Source: Chionis minor
Lineage: Eukaryota; Chordata; Aves; Charadriiformes; Chionididae
Direction of reading: 5' to 3'
DNA length: 64,000 bases
Assembly (NCBI GenBank): GCA_013398295.1
Contig: VZSF01001520.1
Coordinates: 564,566-628,565, forward strand
Under the pieces are notes generated by a model. It searched no databases, was not told the DNA's origin, and worked only from the letters and a program-made list of their open reading frames with translations. Positions 25,101 through 37,472 of this stretch are shown here, piece by piece. Positions within the stretch are counted from its first letter, which is position 1; every line of letters begins with the position of its first letter. A program made the position numbers and the translations under genes.

Positions 25101-28100
25101 GGACAATGTCACCCAAACCTTACTTGACAGTGAACTACATCTATGTCACATAAAATTGAATTAATTGCAAGGAGCTGCTGAGATTGTTTATCTTGTAATG
25201 CCTTACTCCCTCTCTGCCTGAGCAGCCTTCAGGCTCACTGTACTCATGTTCTCTTGTATTCAAGATGCGGTACAGATGCTGACTGCTATTACTGTCTTAA
25301 ATTGGTCCCTTCTTAGACTTGTGAGAGAGTTGCTGCCGCTCAATCCACTGGATGGTGTCAAACTGTCAGGAGAGTTTCACCATGAATGTTACCTGCTGAA
25401 TGTGGACATTTTTGCTGTTGTGATTGAATGGAGATCTGTCTACATCTCGGGCAATGGCTGAGCCATTCAGCTGCTCCTCACTCTCTTTATCCTTGTGGCA
25501 ACAGGTAAAATCAAATTTATTCTTGAAGAAAAACTTACTGCAGTTCAAAATTACCAGTGAGATGTGGTCAGTTTGGTGTCTGGCTGGAGCTGAGGCAGGG
25601 GATTAGACAGTGATCTTAAGTCCTGTTGTGTTCTGTTCTCAAAAATCCCACTCCTGCTGATGGGGGAGCTTCTTCCTTTCTCCAGTAAGTTGTGACCTCT
25701 GCCCTTTGGGCTGTGGTACCCTACATTTATACCCTGATGTATAAATAACTTGGCGCCTCATCGGTTTTGAATGTTGTTTATACCCCACTGCCTGCTGCGT
25801 CATGTGCCAAGGTTATAAATATGCTACTGCGTCTAGACTGTATCTAAACTTGGCATTGGGTACCCAGGCTCATGAGAGGAGCAGTTTCATCTATTAGCAC
25901 AAAGGGGGTGCACCAGTGTGTTTGATCAGAGGTCCAGAGGGGACTTGGCAAGAGACTTCTCTCCTCCTGCCATGCCAGAGTAGCACTGGCCCCGCTTTCT
26001 GAAGGGGCCTTGGAAACTCTTTTCCTCCCCTGCTCCAAAGCTACTGGGCACCCAGCCCAAAGGAAATACCTGACCTTATCCTTTCCTGATGTGCTTCAAT
26101 GCACCATTGAGTGCCAGAGGCCCAAAACATCACAGGCTCACCTTCCAAGCTGAAGCTGGGCTTGGGCTGGCAAGGCAGACTGAGATACTGGGAGTGGGGG
26201 AGTAGAATTGCTGCAAGACTGAACTGCAAAGGAAGAGCAAACAAGCATTAGTTGCCTGTTAAAGCCACGCTGATACAGCTGCAGCGGGAACCTCTGCTAG
26301 TAAATAGAGAGTCACAAGCAAAGCTGGTATGCAACTTCTGAGTGATAAGATGTATTTTGGCTAAGGACAGTGAACCATGTAAGGCCAGATTGTATCTACA
26401 TGAGGGAGGCTGCATGAACTCCTTCCCACTTCTGGGTTTTGTTTGGAGGCTAAAAGCACTCTTGGCATATTGTGGGGCTGTGACATGATGGATGAATGAC
26501 AGAACAGGGGATCACATCTCACAGCAGAGTACTGGCTGTAAATCTGTTTTGTGCCAACGTTGGTCAGACCCATGTGAAATCCCACTGGGCCATGACCTTA
26601 GGAAGTAGCATGCTAAAGCCTGGTTGACTCCATCGGCTGTCTCAGCGCTATGCAGCATTGTTCCCTCTAACTCACAAAGGCCACAGCATTCCCGGAAAGA
26701 ACAGGGCATCAGGACAGACTTCTTGTTGCTTGACTGAATGTGAAACGGCTCAATGTGGTTGCGGCATGTAGGCAGGCAGGCTCCCAGCCCCAGGGAGTGC
26801 AGAGTTGCCAGTCCCTGAAAAGTCCATGATGATTTATTGGATGTAGTTAACCTTCTACAGGCCTTAGAAAGGTAGAACAAGTGTGCGTCCGTTATGGGGT
26901 CCAGCTGCTCTGACCAAGCAAGCCCAAGAAGGCAAAGCTGAATGAGCAAAGGACCAAAACAGAAAAAAAGAAAGGAAGCAAAATGGGTCAGTGATGACTC
27001 GGCTGAAATACAACTGTCCAGTTCCAAGAGGCACAGCGAGCCAGGCACAGGGAAAGGGCAGGTTTGGGAATAGTGGGTCTGGGACCCACAGTTCTGGGCA
27101 GAACCTGTATCCTGCCCTGGAGGGTGCTCTGTACCAGCCCCCCTGGTGCCCTTGGCCAGGCTAATAACAGAGGGGAGCATCGCCCTTGGGTGCACACAGC
27201 AAGGCAGCACTGGCCCTGGCTGGGCCCCTCTGCTTGATCAAGATGGAGATGATGCAGACAAGATCCAATCTGCTCTCGGATCTTGTGTGTGCCATGGTGA
27301 ATCTCTCCCACCTCGGAAGCAGTCTTGCCTTCAGCAATGTTTATGAGGAAATAATCCAAGCAACCTGAACAAGATATAACAAATTACACCTTGCCACACC
27401 AGAGGGTTCTCAGTGCTCCTGCTACTGGCTGTCTACAGTGGTGGCGTTGCTTTAGCCATAAGGGATGGTCATTTGGCTATCAACAAAAGGAAACGGGCAG
27501 ATTCTGTCTCCATCATGATGCAGAGAGAAGATTGTGCAGCACTTGATTACCTTCTGGCCCCAGAAGTTTTATTTTCTGACAACTCTGCTCTTTGTGTTGT
27601 TGAGCTGCAAGAATTACAGAGGTCTTGACTCAATGCTTCTCTTGCTTTCAAAGGGGAGCAAAAGACAAAGACATGCATGAGAAATCTCTTTCATGTAAAA
27701 TCGTAGGAGGTCCTGGTACTTTGCTCCCAGAACTGTGCTAGTGCCCACACAGCTTACTTGACCACTCTGAGGTTAGTCTTAAAAAGCAAAGAAAAATCTG
27801 AAGCCAAATTGATTGCAGTTGTACTGGCAAAAATCACTCAGCTCTTCAGTAATCTGAAAACTGCTCCCATTCATGGAGTTAAACATTCCCTCATATCACG
27901 GCTCCCAGCAGGGGACAGTAAAAGGAATTGTGTACCAGTTCAAAAAGATAATACTTTGGAAACCAACTATCATCTCACGGTATTTAAAACTCTTGAACAA
28001 TTCCCAAGGATTGCTTTTGCCAGTGCCTGACTGGGAGCAAGCCTCCAAGCAGTGATTATTTCTTCTGGGGAAAGATTTCCACCCATTCAGTACAAAAGGG

Positions 28101-28519
28101 GTCACCCTGGATTCCTGTGTGCTTTTCTCCAGAATACCTGACAGCTGCTTGCAGTGCCCAGATGATGTGAGATCTGGCCCATATCAGACACGGCCTGTTG
28201 CACTTAAAGATGCAGCTCTTAATGTGGCTTGGTGGCAAATCCTGATCTGGTGTGGCTGTCCTGTAACCTCACAGGGAGTCTGTCAGGTGCCAAAGACGTA
28301 TGTTCCAAGTTGCTCAGGGATTAATCCCTCACTTATTAACTTGGGGTGCAGAAAAGGAGGAATAGGAGAAGAAAGAAAAAGAAAATGTTTTTTGGGGTGC
28401 TGAAGGTGCCCAGTGGGTGCCTAACTGAACTGTACAACACAGTTGGGCAGGAAGCATGTCTGCAGACACCAGCGAAAGTGTAAGCTAGAGTGCAACTGCT
28501 GCTGCAGCGATTTAACAAC

Positions 28520-28560
28520 AAAAAAAAAAACAACCCACAACCCAAAACAAAACCAAAATC
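28520..28560. repeat. A/C-rich low-complexity tract
   Basis: An A run followed by CAACCCACAACCCAAAAC and more A/C sequence, the same character as the tract at 7870. Confidence 0.8.
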
Positions 28561-30180
28561 CCTCTGCAGGTTTATGGGCACAGGGGAACTGAAATTGCTT
28601 AATTGCTATGGCTTCCCTGTTTGACATGTCCCCTGACTGTCACTGCAGCAATGACCTGCAGCATCAGGGCACAGCACTTACCTCCTACATGTTCCTGCTT
28701 GGAACCTGACTTGCTGTTTGTTTCCTCGTGCATTAGACCAGAAGTACATGCAAGGCACCATTACTAGAAGTCCCACTTGCCTCTTTGGCAGCACCCCCAT
28801 TTCAGTCATGATATACAAAGCAGCATGTAGATGTGTTTATTTTGTTTCCTGAGAGCAGACTGAGCCTCAACCCTGCTAGAACTGGCTTTTGACTTGGGAG
28901 GTGAGCACGTTTGATACGAAGGCTGTTAGCAGGGGTACCAGGCTTGACGCTATCCGCTTTGCGCAGATGATATTCCTTGTGACTTCAGTGAGAGAGCTGC
29001 CTGCATTAGCAGTATGGGATTGCTGAGTGCCTGCCACAGCCTTCGTTCCAGCTCCTTAACCCCTTGCTTGGACTGAAAGGCTGCGAGTGTTGAGTTCACG
29101 TATCTCAGCTCAGGCTGTGGCTCAGGAGGACAGCGTGTGTACTGCAGGATTATGTATTTGGCTGTAAGTACTCCTAGTGCGTGTTGGAGCACACATACTG
29201 TCTAGAGGATATGTCCTGGGGCTTGCAGGTAGGAGAGGGGTACTGATGGGAGTGGTGACAGCTGGACTGCGTTTGCCTGATGGGTTTCCATGTGTTTGGA
29301 GAAACTGAAGGGTGTGAGGGGTGGGGGGGATGCTGTGGATTTTATGTCAGGCGCTGTGTGCTGAATGAGGTACCTGCCCAGGAATCCAGCTGGAGATGTT
29401 TCTCCTCCAAGCTCTCCAATATTCTGGGATGTCCTGGGGAGGCTGCAGAGCTCATTTCCTCAGCGCCTGGCACGAAGACTGCCTCCCAGCTCTCCAGCAG
29501 CCATGCAAAACTGCAGGGAGGCCATGAGGTGAGGCTTGTTTGAGCTGTCACCTGGGCAACGGCTAAACACTGACTTCAGATAATAATTGTAAAATAACTT
29601 AGCATCAGGGTGATGAGGCGGGGGGAGAGAGGGGCTGCCACTGCCCATGGTCCCAGGGAGCCCCATAAAATCCTCAGTGAAAAGCTACTTGTGCAAGCCA
29701 AATTGGCTGAAGCTCAACCTGTGCTCAGAGCTCTTGACAAACTATAACCAGGCAGAGGCACTGGGGTGTCCTGGTCCTTTCAGGTGGCCTCCTGCATCAT
29801 CATATCCAGCCACCTGCTACTGCCTGCCACCACTCTGTGTTGTCTGTGGCTTTAACGAGACACTGGATGGCTCCATGAAACACATCCAAGGGGGAAGTTT
29901 TACACACAGACTGTTTCCCAAGGAGCCTCAAGGTGGTGCAGCCTCTTGGCACACTTCTTACAGTGTCTGAGCAGAAATCTGGGTGCCTTGCACCCAAGAG
30001 CTTTGCTAGACTTTAGCCAGTGATAGGTTACTTTTGGGGTTCATCCTTGAAACTAACAGCAAAAGAAATAGAAGGCCTTTAGGGCAGACTGCAACTCCAC
30101 CAGTGTTGGTCCCACACTGTGGCTGGGTACACGGGTATGTGTGCTAGTAGCTGGGGCCACAGTTTGACCTTGTTCTGCGT

Positions 30181-30245
30181 GAAAGTAGCCTGGGTACGAG
30201 TCTGGCTCAGCCACTACTTGCATCTTGGTTTGCTGTGACAAAAGT
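30181..30245 (+). repeat. Ancient MIR-like relic (core)
   Basis: GCCTGGGTACGAGTCTGGCT followed by CAGCCACTACTTGCATCTTGG tracks the MIR sense consensus GCCTGGGTTCGAATCCTGGC-TCTGCCACTTACTAGC. Confidence 0.55.
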
Positions 30246-30999
30246 TTGGCTTGAATGGGAAGCAGAAAGTTGTCCCTAGATCTTTAGATGCCTCTAAAAT
30301 GGAGGCCTCCTGTTTGTCTGGTTGCACAGCACCCAGCACACCGAGGATCCAGGTCCATGACTAGTCTTTAGGCACAACAGCAATATCAAGATGAATTAAG
30401 GGGTCTTGCACAGTGTGTCAGCATGACATAAACTTGTACCTAAGCACACAACAATTCTGCGACACAAACATGTTGCTGTGCAGGACTTAGCATTGGTTTG
30501 CTGCTTCTAGATTTACTGGAAAATGCCTGGACTGGGGTAGGTTGCATAATATACAGTCATTAAAAATTACTTGTACTGTTCTGTCTCTATGGTAAAGCTG
30601 GCCCTGGCTGCGGTGGGGACTCGCTTCCAGACAGATGGAGCTGTAGCATTAGGTAGTCATGGGAGGGATGGGATTATATTTGACAAGCAGCATGAGGTCA
30701 CTTTTTCAGTCCCCTTCGGGTGGGATATATCAACAGGCTGCCATTTGCCTTGAATGCAGTGACTAATTTATTTTTTTAAAAAATCTGCTTACGCTGCTTC
30801 CCCTTCCTTCTTAACTCGTTCTTGTCCTTGGTCTTTCCTCATTGTTTCAGTCAGAGATGACAAACTTTGAACTACATCAAATGATGGCATTTGCTATGGA
30901 GTTACAGATTAGCAATGGGCAAGTTTCTCGCAGTAGCCAGCATATCACAAGATCACAAACTGGCCTACCCTGCGGTCAGCCACTTGCCAACTCCTGCAG

Positions 31000-31080
31000 G
31001 CATCTCTACACATCCATAAAATAGGAATAGTTATCCTTCTTTTACATGCCTTATTCTCTTAGACTGTGAACCATGTAGGT
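31000..31080 (+). repeat. Ancient MIR/L2-like relic (3' part)
   Basis: CATCTCTACACATCCATAAA followed by ATAGGAATAGTTATCC resembles the sense MIR/L2 end (CCTCATCTGTAAAATGGGGATAATAATA). Weak alone, but it has the same character as the neighbouring relics. Confidence 0.45.
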
Positions 31081-33467
31081 CTTGACAATGGGATAAAAAC
31101 TACAGTGGAATCTTGAGGATCGGACAAAAAGATATCGTAACTGCAGTGGCATTTAGGGCCCATCCCAACGTTTCCCTTATGGATTGGCTTAGGGAGCATG
31201 TTAGGAAACAGAGTATGGGCTGAAGGACGACTTTTGGAGGTGACTGGCATGAATTCCAAGAAGAGCCTGGAGAACTCCCCACTTTGCCAGCACATCCATT
31301 TATGGCAAGGTCTAAAGTTAGCAGATGTGTAAGTGCTTTTGAGGGGAAGCACCAGCAGGTTACTTGTTAAGCCAGCAAAAGCTGGGTGTTAGGATGGCAG
31401 CTCACACAATGTAGTGGGTAGATGGTTTGGTTTAGATACCAGTGCCAAAGCCAGAATGAAGCCCAGCAGCACTGGAAGAAGTGGAAAATGCAAAAGCCAT
31501 TGTACAGTGAGCTGTTACAGTATATTCCCTCCACCCACGTGCAACCTTGACCTGAACTGTAATTGACTGAGTGGCTCTCAAATACACACAGAGTCACTAC
31601 CAGGTTAGCTACGTGCCAAACAGCCATGGTAACAAAACCCAACTCTCCTCCCAGAAGGGCTGGAACTGAGTTCTGACACAGTCCAGGACTGACAGTGTAT
31701 CTCACCAGCAGGTTGGAGAAAACGGGTATCAGCTGGTTTAAGTCCCCACCCAGTGAGGGAGAGGATACTGGGAATAAACCTGCTCCAAATCTTTGCTTCT
31801 GAACAAGATGTTCTTGGCGGCTGCCTGGAGCTTGTCCTACCAGATCTTGTTAAAAAATAAGGTGACTACGTTTCTGTGCGAGTCAGGCAGGCGCTTTCAC
31901 TCCGTGTCTGTTTGGTCGGCTCCTGGAATTACACCAGGTCATTCTTTCTGGTGAGAAGTGCTTGGGGGTGGAGGTGGGAGGAGGGGAGTGAAACCTGGCT
32001 GATCTTGGAAGTTAGTTGCTGTCTGTGATCTCTCTTGCTAGCAAAGAAAGCCTCCATGCTAGCGTCTGTGCTAGCGATGACAGACAGCACTGCAGCTCCT
32101 GAGAGCTCCAGAGGACACTGGGCCTCAAACTGCGTGGAGAATGCGGATCTAACAATTTCTTGAGGTGCAGTTTCTCTCCAGTGGAAAAACTCTTAGAGCT
32201 GTGAATGCTGGAGTCAAAGCATTAGCATTTCTGTTTATCCAACTCTACTGAAAGTAACTAATAGCATTTATACAGCACTTTGGATGTTTAGGTTATGTTC
32301 AGGCATTTGAGACTATTCCGAAAAGCTACTTAAAGGAGTGTGTGAATTCCAGGACAGAAATAAATTCTCTGTTGCTGTTTTGAGAAAACGTTAGTGGCTG
32401 CTGCATTGTTCAGGGGCATGAATGTCTCTGAGGAGCTGCGAGTCCTCTGAGCGTAGGGGTGGTGTGTGGAAGATGCTGCCTAAACCCTTTTAGGTTTCTG
32501 TAGGCAGCTGAATGCAGTGACCTTCTGTGCCATCACTGAAGTGACCAATCTGTACGCCCACGGGCCTTGCTGGTGGGCTGGTGTTCCAGTTACCTGTGGG
32601 TTTATGCTGGTGGCTGAGAAGTCCAGCACTTCTGCCCACGTGAGTGCCTTTTCCCCACCCTGGGCAAAGACAGCTGAGGATGCTGGTAGAGGGCAGAGAT
32701 CCTGAACTGGGAGGAATTAGAGCTATGCAAGTGGTAGATAGATGCTGAATTCCTCCATGTTTTCATTACTCACCAGAAGAGAATGCCATGCTGTAGGCAT
32801 AGGGACAAGGTGTGAGTAGGAAGTGTGTAGGGAAGGGGGGAGCCTCTCCCACCAAGAGTATGTACCCTACACTTCTCTGTTTTTCAGCTAGCCAGTAAAA
32901 TGAAAAACATGTGAGGGGTGGAGCAGGAGGGTGGGGATTTATGGGTTGTTTTATAGGAGATGATATAAACCACTCTTATTTCAAAATCTCTGTTGCGTTA
33001 ATTTCCTCTCTCCCTTCTCTTGCTCTTTTCTAAACCACATGCAGGAGAGAGGTAGAGCAAGCTAGATCCAGGCCCTCTGCAGTCACAGCATAAATCTACC
33101 TAGAATGCCTGTGGTCAAGAGGTAGCCCACCCCTTCTATTGCCGTGCCATTTATTCTGGCTTATGGGAAATGAAACATGGAGCCAGGTGATGTCTCTGTG
33201 CTGTGGGCACTTCTGTCTGTGCTGGTTCCCCAGCTCTTCCAACAGCTGTGCTGAAATGTTGAGTTACGCTAACAGTGTGCACCATTTTCTTTATAAATAA
33301 CCATGCTTCTGCAAAAGCACACAGGTTGGGAAGAGAGGGGGAAGCTGCAGAGCGTTCATGAAACCATTTTGCATTAAGTAAAACCTGCCTAGCCCCCACA
33401 ATAAAATTACAAAGAGACGAAAAGCCAAAGGCACACTAAAAGAGTAATAAAATAGCCATGGTTGTGA

Positions 33468-33653
33468 TTAAAACACACAACTGAGCAGAAGTAAGAGCTC
33501 CTTTAAAGTAGAAAGAGTGCCAGTGGGATGTGTTTCAGGAGGAAGCGCATTCCAGCCTGGTGGCCCCAGCAGAGCAAAAGCTCCAAAGTCTTGCATGCAC
33601 CACACACAACAGCGCAACCTCTGACAGATGCTGAGTGTAGAGTCCCATCTCAC
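33468..33653 (-). mobile_element. Ancient L2/CR1-like LINE relic (RT C-terminus)
   Basis: The reverse-strand translation contains FGAFALLGPPGWNALPPETH followed by TGTLSTLKELLLLL. This resembles the conserved end of L2/CR1-clade reverse transcriptases (G-P-x-x-W-N-x-L-P-P-E-x-R-x-x-x-[ST]-L-x-x-F-K). About 60 codons remain open, with no flanking RT peptide seen. The fit to L2 rather than to recent CR1 rests on the LPPE form of the motif and is from memory. Confidence 0.6.
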
Positions 33654-36600
33654 AAGGAGTCCTGGTTGTCAGTGAAATGAACGCAGCTCACACTGGATCC
33701 ATGGCTTAAAACACCGCCTGTGTAAATATCACTAAGTGAACTTGATGTGACTGAGGAAGCCCTTCAGCATCAAGAAAAAGGGAAAGGACTGAGCTTTGAA
33801 AGATCCTTGGATCCGTATTTGGTCCCAAAATAATTCCTGAGGTATTTCAGGGCATTGCAGCTTATTCTGGAGTTTTTAGGGGGCAGCAAGGGGTGGGAAG
33901 GGGTGAGGGTGAGGGCTTTCTGGAAGGCTCTGGTGATCAACATTGTTAAATTTATAGCAAAAGAGGCAGGGCTGATAAAGCTGTAACAACGGGACGCTCA
34001 GTCCTTGCAGGGTTTACTGCTCTAAGATCTATGTTGGCTCATTGCTTGTGTAGCCAGATTGTAACATTACAGAGCATATTTAAATGAAACTCCTCATCCA
34101 CTGAATAAAAAACAAACCTAGGAAAAAATATGTTCAAGTTGTAGCAATTATTGCTCTTGTTTCTATAAAACTTAATCCTAATCATGGGCTATTAGACCAA
34201 GTCTTTTTAAAGCCATGTTGGACAAGAAAGGTTTACTGACATAAATCTGGAGGTCATGCAGAGCTTTAATGTTGTAGCTAGAGCCTCATTAATTTCAGAG
34301 GGTCTGTGCACAGACTTCATGGCAGAATCAGGATGTCAGGGATGAGGTAAAGGCAGTAGTCCTGGAATAACCTAATGAACCTGGTATGGTAAGGCCTGGA
34401 AAATGCTTGGTTACAACCCTGTTACTTAATTCTGGAGTGAGGACAGCGAAAATAAAGAGACAGGAAAGGCTGGAAAGGATTGTTTAAAGTTAAGCTAATG
34501 ATAATAAAAAAAGCACATATGGAAGGTAATAAATCTGATGGGATGGGTGGCCATTTTGCTAAGCACTTTTATGCTGATGTTAGCTAATAAAAGTGCAGAG
34601 CGCTTGGTAACTGAGCTCATCTCCTCTGTGCATTCCACCCTTACTTAAATTAATTTTTTCCTCTTTAAAAAAAACCCAAAACCCTCTTTATTTTTAAGGG
34701 AAAGATTGAATCAAATGATGATGTGTTAATCCAGGGAGGTGAGAGGTATTGTTGAGATAAAGCATATTTCATTTCATTCTTGCAGGTATTTTGTTAGTTA
34801 AACTGTAGAGAAGCACAAACATGGGAAACAAAGATACTCAGATCACTGTCACATTGAAAATTTTCCCCACCTTGTTTCTGCTGTAATTCCGGTTGGAGGA
34901 TGACAGGAGCATGTAGGTGATGTCATCTGACACTATGATGTTATTTTAAATTGGAAACAACTCCAGTTCTTCTGTGTAACAATTATATTGTTTACTTGCA
35001 TTATCATTGTCTGAAGACCACAGCAAAGACCAATGCTTCCTCTTGCTGAACTCTAGAGAGATTCAGCACCTACTGCAAACAGATCACACCCTGAGTGGAC
35101 AGCATGCAGGGAATTGTTGCAGGTTTCCAGAAAGTCAGTGGGAGATCGGGAATGACACACATTTTTCTGAGCACCCAAGTAATTACACAAGCACAGAGCA
35201 CATTGTCTAATGCCAGTACTTTTCTGACCAAAAGGACAATGAATTGAGGTATTCATGTGAACAGATATTCTGCCTCCACCAAATTCCGTAGAGGGCTTGA
35301 GCTACAGCTCTGAATTCAGTCTTCAGCTCCATCAAAGTTGAAGAGGATTTGGTTTTGCTGTGAGTCCATTGCTTGCTGATGTAGCTTCATGGAAGCACTT
35401 TAAGGCTTCAGAGCTTCAGGGTTCACTGGAACCCTAATGACGTATTATGAGTCCAGTCCTATTAATTTAATGTGGGTAGGGAGGAAAGAGATGTTGCATG
35501 GAAGACGCAGGGTATGGTTAGCGACTCTCATGCTTTGTTGTGCTGGAACTGGAATGTTCCTCTCAAACTGGCGTGTTGCCCTGGGAGGGTGGGAAGCACC
35601 AAACGGGAGCCTGTACCTTTTAAGTTCCCCACCCGGCCCACTCCCCATTCATGAGATGTTTGATCCCTGAGCTCACTCCTGAATGGGGTCCAGGTAGGTC
35701 CTCAGTGCTTCAGCTGCCCGTCCTGGAGCCCTGGATCACAGACTCTCCTCTCATATGCTCCCTATTAATCTTAGTCTTGCCTAGAGAAAAGCTTGCTGTG
35801 GGGATGGAGGGAAGTGAGTTCTCGGAGAGGGATGTTGCTACTCTTTTCCATTGCTCCCCTTTACGTTGTCCGGAAATCAGGATTCTTTCTGCTTATATTT
35901 GGCTATATAGGCTATGTTTACACTGAAATGCCAAGGGTGGAGGAACTCTGCTCACCCACTGCACTTGAGTAATTCTGCCTCTTGGGAAAAGGCTCTCGTG
36001 GGCTCCTGGTACTCCGCACAGACCCCCCGGAGTTTCATGTATCCTTTAGAGGGAAAACGGAGATGCCCACAGCCTAAATATGTACTACAAGTCACCAGTA
36101 TTTTCTTACGTTCACAGCAGAAGCAGAGCTGGTCTTCCCACAGCCAATGGCTGGCAGATCTCTCGGTCAGTACCAGGCCAGGCTGTACATGGGCCGTCTT
36201 TTAGAGAGTCTTTTAACTCTCACCCAATAACCAAGGGCTCTCGGGGCTCTCATCACTCATTCCGACTGATTCTACCGCCTGTTATTCTAGAGAGAAAAAA
36301 ACAAGACTGTAAATTCTGTGTCTCAGTGGCACCCTCCTACCACAAGCTCCTAAATCCAGTTCCACGTTACTGTGGAACAAGCAATTTTCTTTTTCCAGTC
36401 TTAATTTTAGCCAGTTTCTCAGTCCCTTGAATGCCCTTCTTGTTCCTGTGCGGCCAGCCTGCTGCTGGTGGTGTCGAGTCAGCCCTGCAGCAGTGGCATG
36501 ACACAGTATTTAAAATGGTAGCTGCTTCTTGGTGTCTTGGCCCTGAAAGTGGAACTAAGCCCATTGTAGCAAGGACAAGAAGCTTAGTAACAGCAGACAA

Positions 36601-36667
36601 GTCTTCTAACAAACCAGGCCATCTGTCTGCAGCATCTGAGTGCAGCTGACTGGGAGGCAGTATGTGT

Positions 36668-36815
36668 TATGGCACATGACTTCCTGACCTTTGGGCAAGG
36701 CGGTCTCTGCCCTGGCCTCACCTCTGCTTGCTCATTTTGTGCCTACTGTCTTTGTGCTTCAGCCTTCCACATGTAAAACAGGAGTCAATAATGGCTCACT
36801 GCAGAACGAGACAGA
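36668..36815 (+). repeat. Ancient MIR-like relic with internal insertion
   Basis: TGACCTTTGGGCAAGGCGGT, then after about 50 unrelated bases TTTGTGCTTCAGCCTTCCAC and ATGTAAAACAGGAGTCAATA follow the MIR sense order (TGACCTTGGGCAAGTCAC, GTGCCTCAGTTTCC, CTGTAAAATGGGG-ATAATA). Confidence 0.6.
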
Positions 36816-37435
36816 AGGAATTCAAATTATATGTGTATACGTTACAGCCTTTAGGATGTTAAATCATTCAAAGTACTCTCAACAAAATTTTGCTGACAGA
36901 ATATCCAAGTGACTTGCTTCCTCACTATGTTTGTAAAAATATATATATGTCCTGCATTCTCCTATACTCCTGGACTTTGGATACTCTTTTTAGACATACA
37001 TTTCTCCCAGGACTCCTCCCAAAATATGAGCGATGACCTCAGCCATTCTTAAGGCAGCTGAGTGCTATCAATATCTTCATCACGACCAGAGAGATTTCTT
37101 TGATGGTGCTCCTGGCAGGGATGCACTTTGGAAAAGAGAACAGAGCTTCAGCCTCCTTGACAGACACCCACTTAATGCAGGCTTCTAGATTCCTTTCACC
37201 AGGTGCTTTGGCTGCTCTAAGTTCAGACCTTCACTGTTTTCGGGAAAGAAATACAACTCCTTGTGCTCTTGCTTGTCTGCGTTGCTGGTTTTAATTTGAA
37301 TGCCAGAAAATAGCTGAGTTGCCAGCATGTATCTGTTGTCTTGGACCATTTTACCCACGTTTCAGCTAGCTGAGGACTAGAGGCAGAACTGTTACAGAAA
37401 TGTCAGACCCAGCTCCAGCTGCACTCTGGAAAAAG

Positions 37436-37472
37436 AGCAACTGACTTCAGCGGGAGCTGGATTGGGACCTAA
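37436..37472 (+). repeat. Short relic of an old amniote interspersed repeat
   Basis: ACTGACTTCAGCGGGAGCTG followed by GATTGGGACC matches the phrase 'TGACTTCAATGGGAGCWGGATCRGGCCC' that I recall as frequent in bird, crocodile and turtle genomes as part of an old LINE/CR1-like repeat. The class is uncertain. Confidence 0.4.

Larger units (their letters stand above)
18221..33467. other. Non-coding stretch, sparse relic repeats
   Basis: Contains MIR-like relics at 22081, 30181 and 31000 and an A/C tract at 28520. The only open frame out of the ordinary is a 232-codon reverse-strand frame at 26512-27210 with no recognisable domain. No exon, RNA gene or intact mobile element is identified. Confidence 0.6.
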
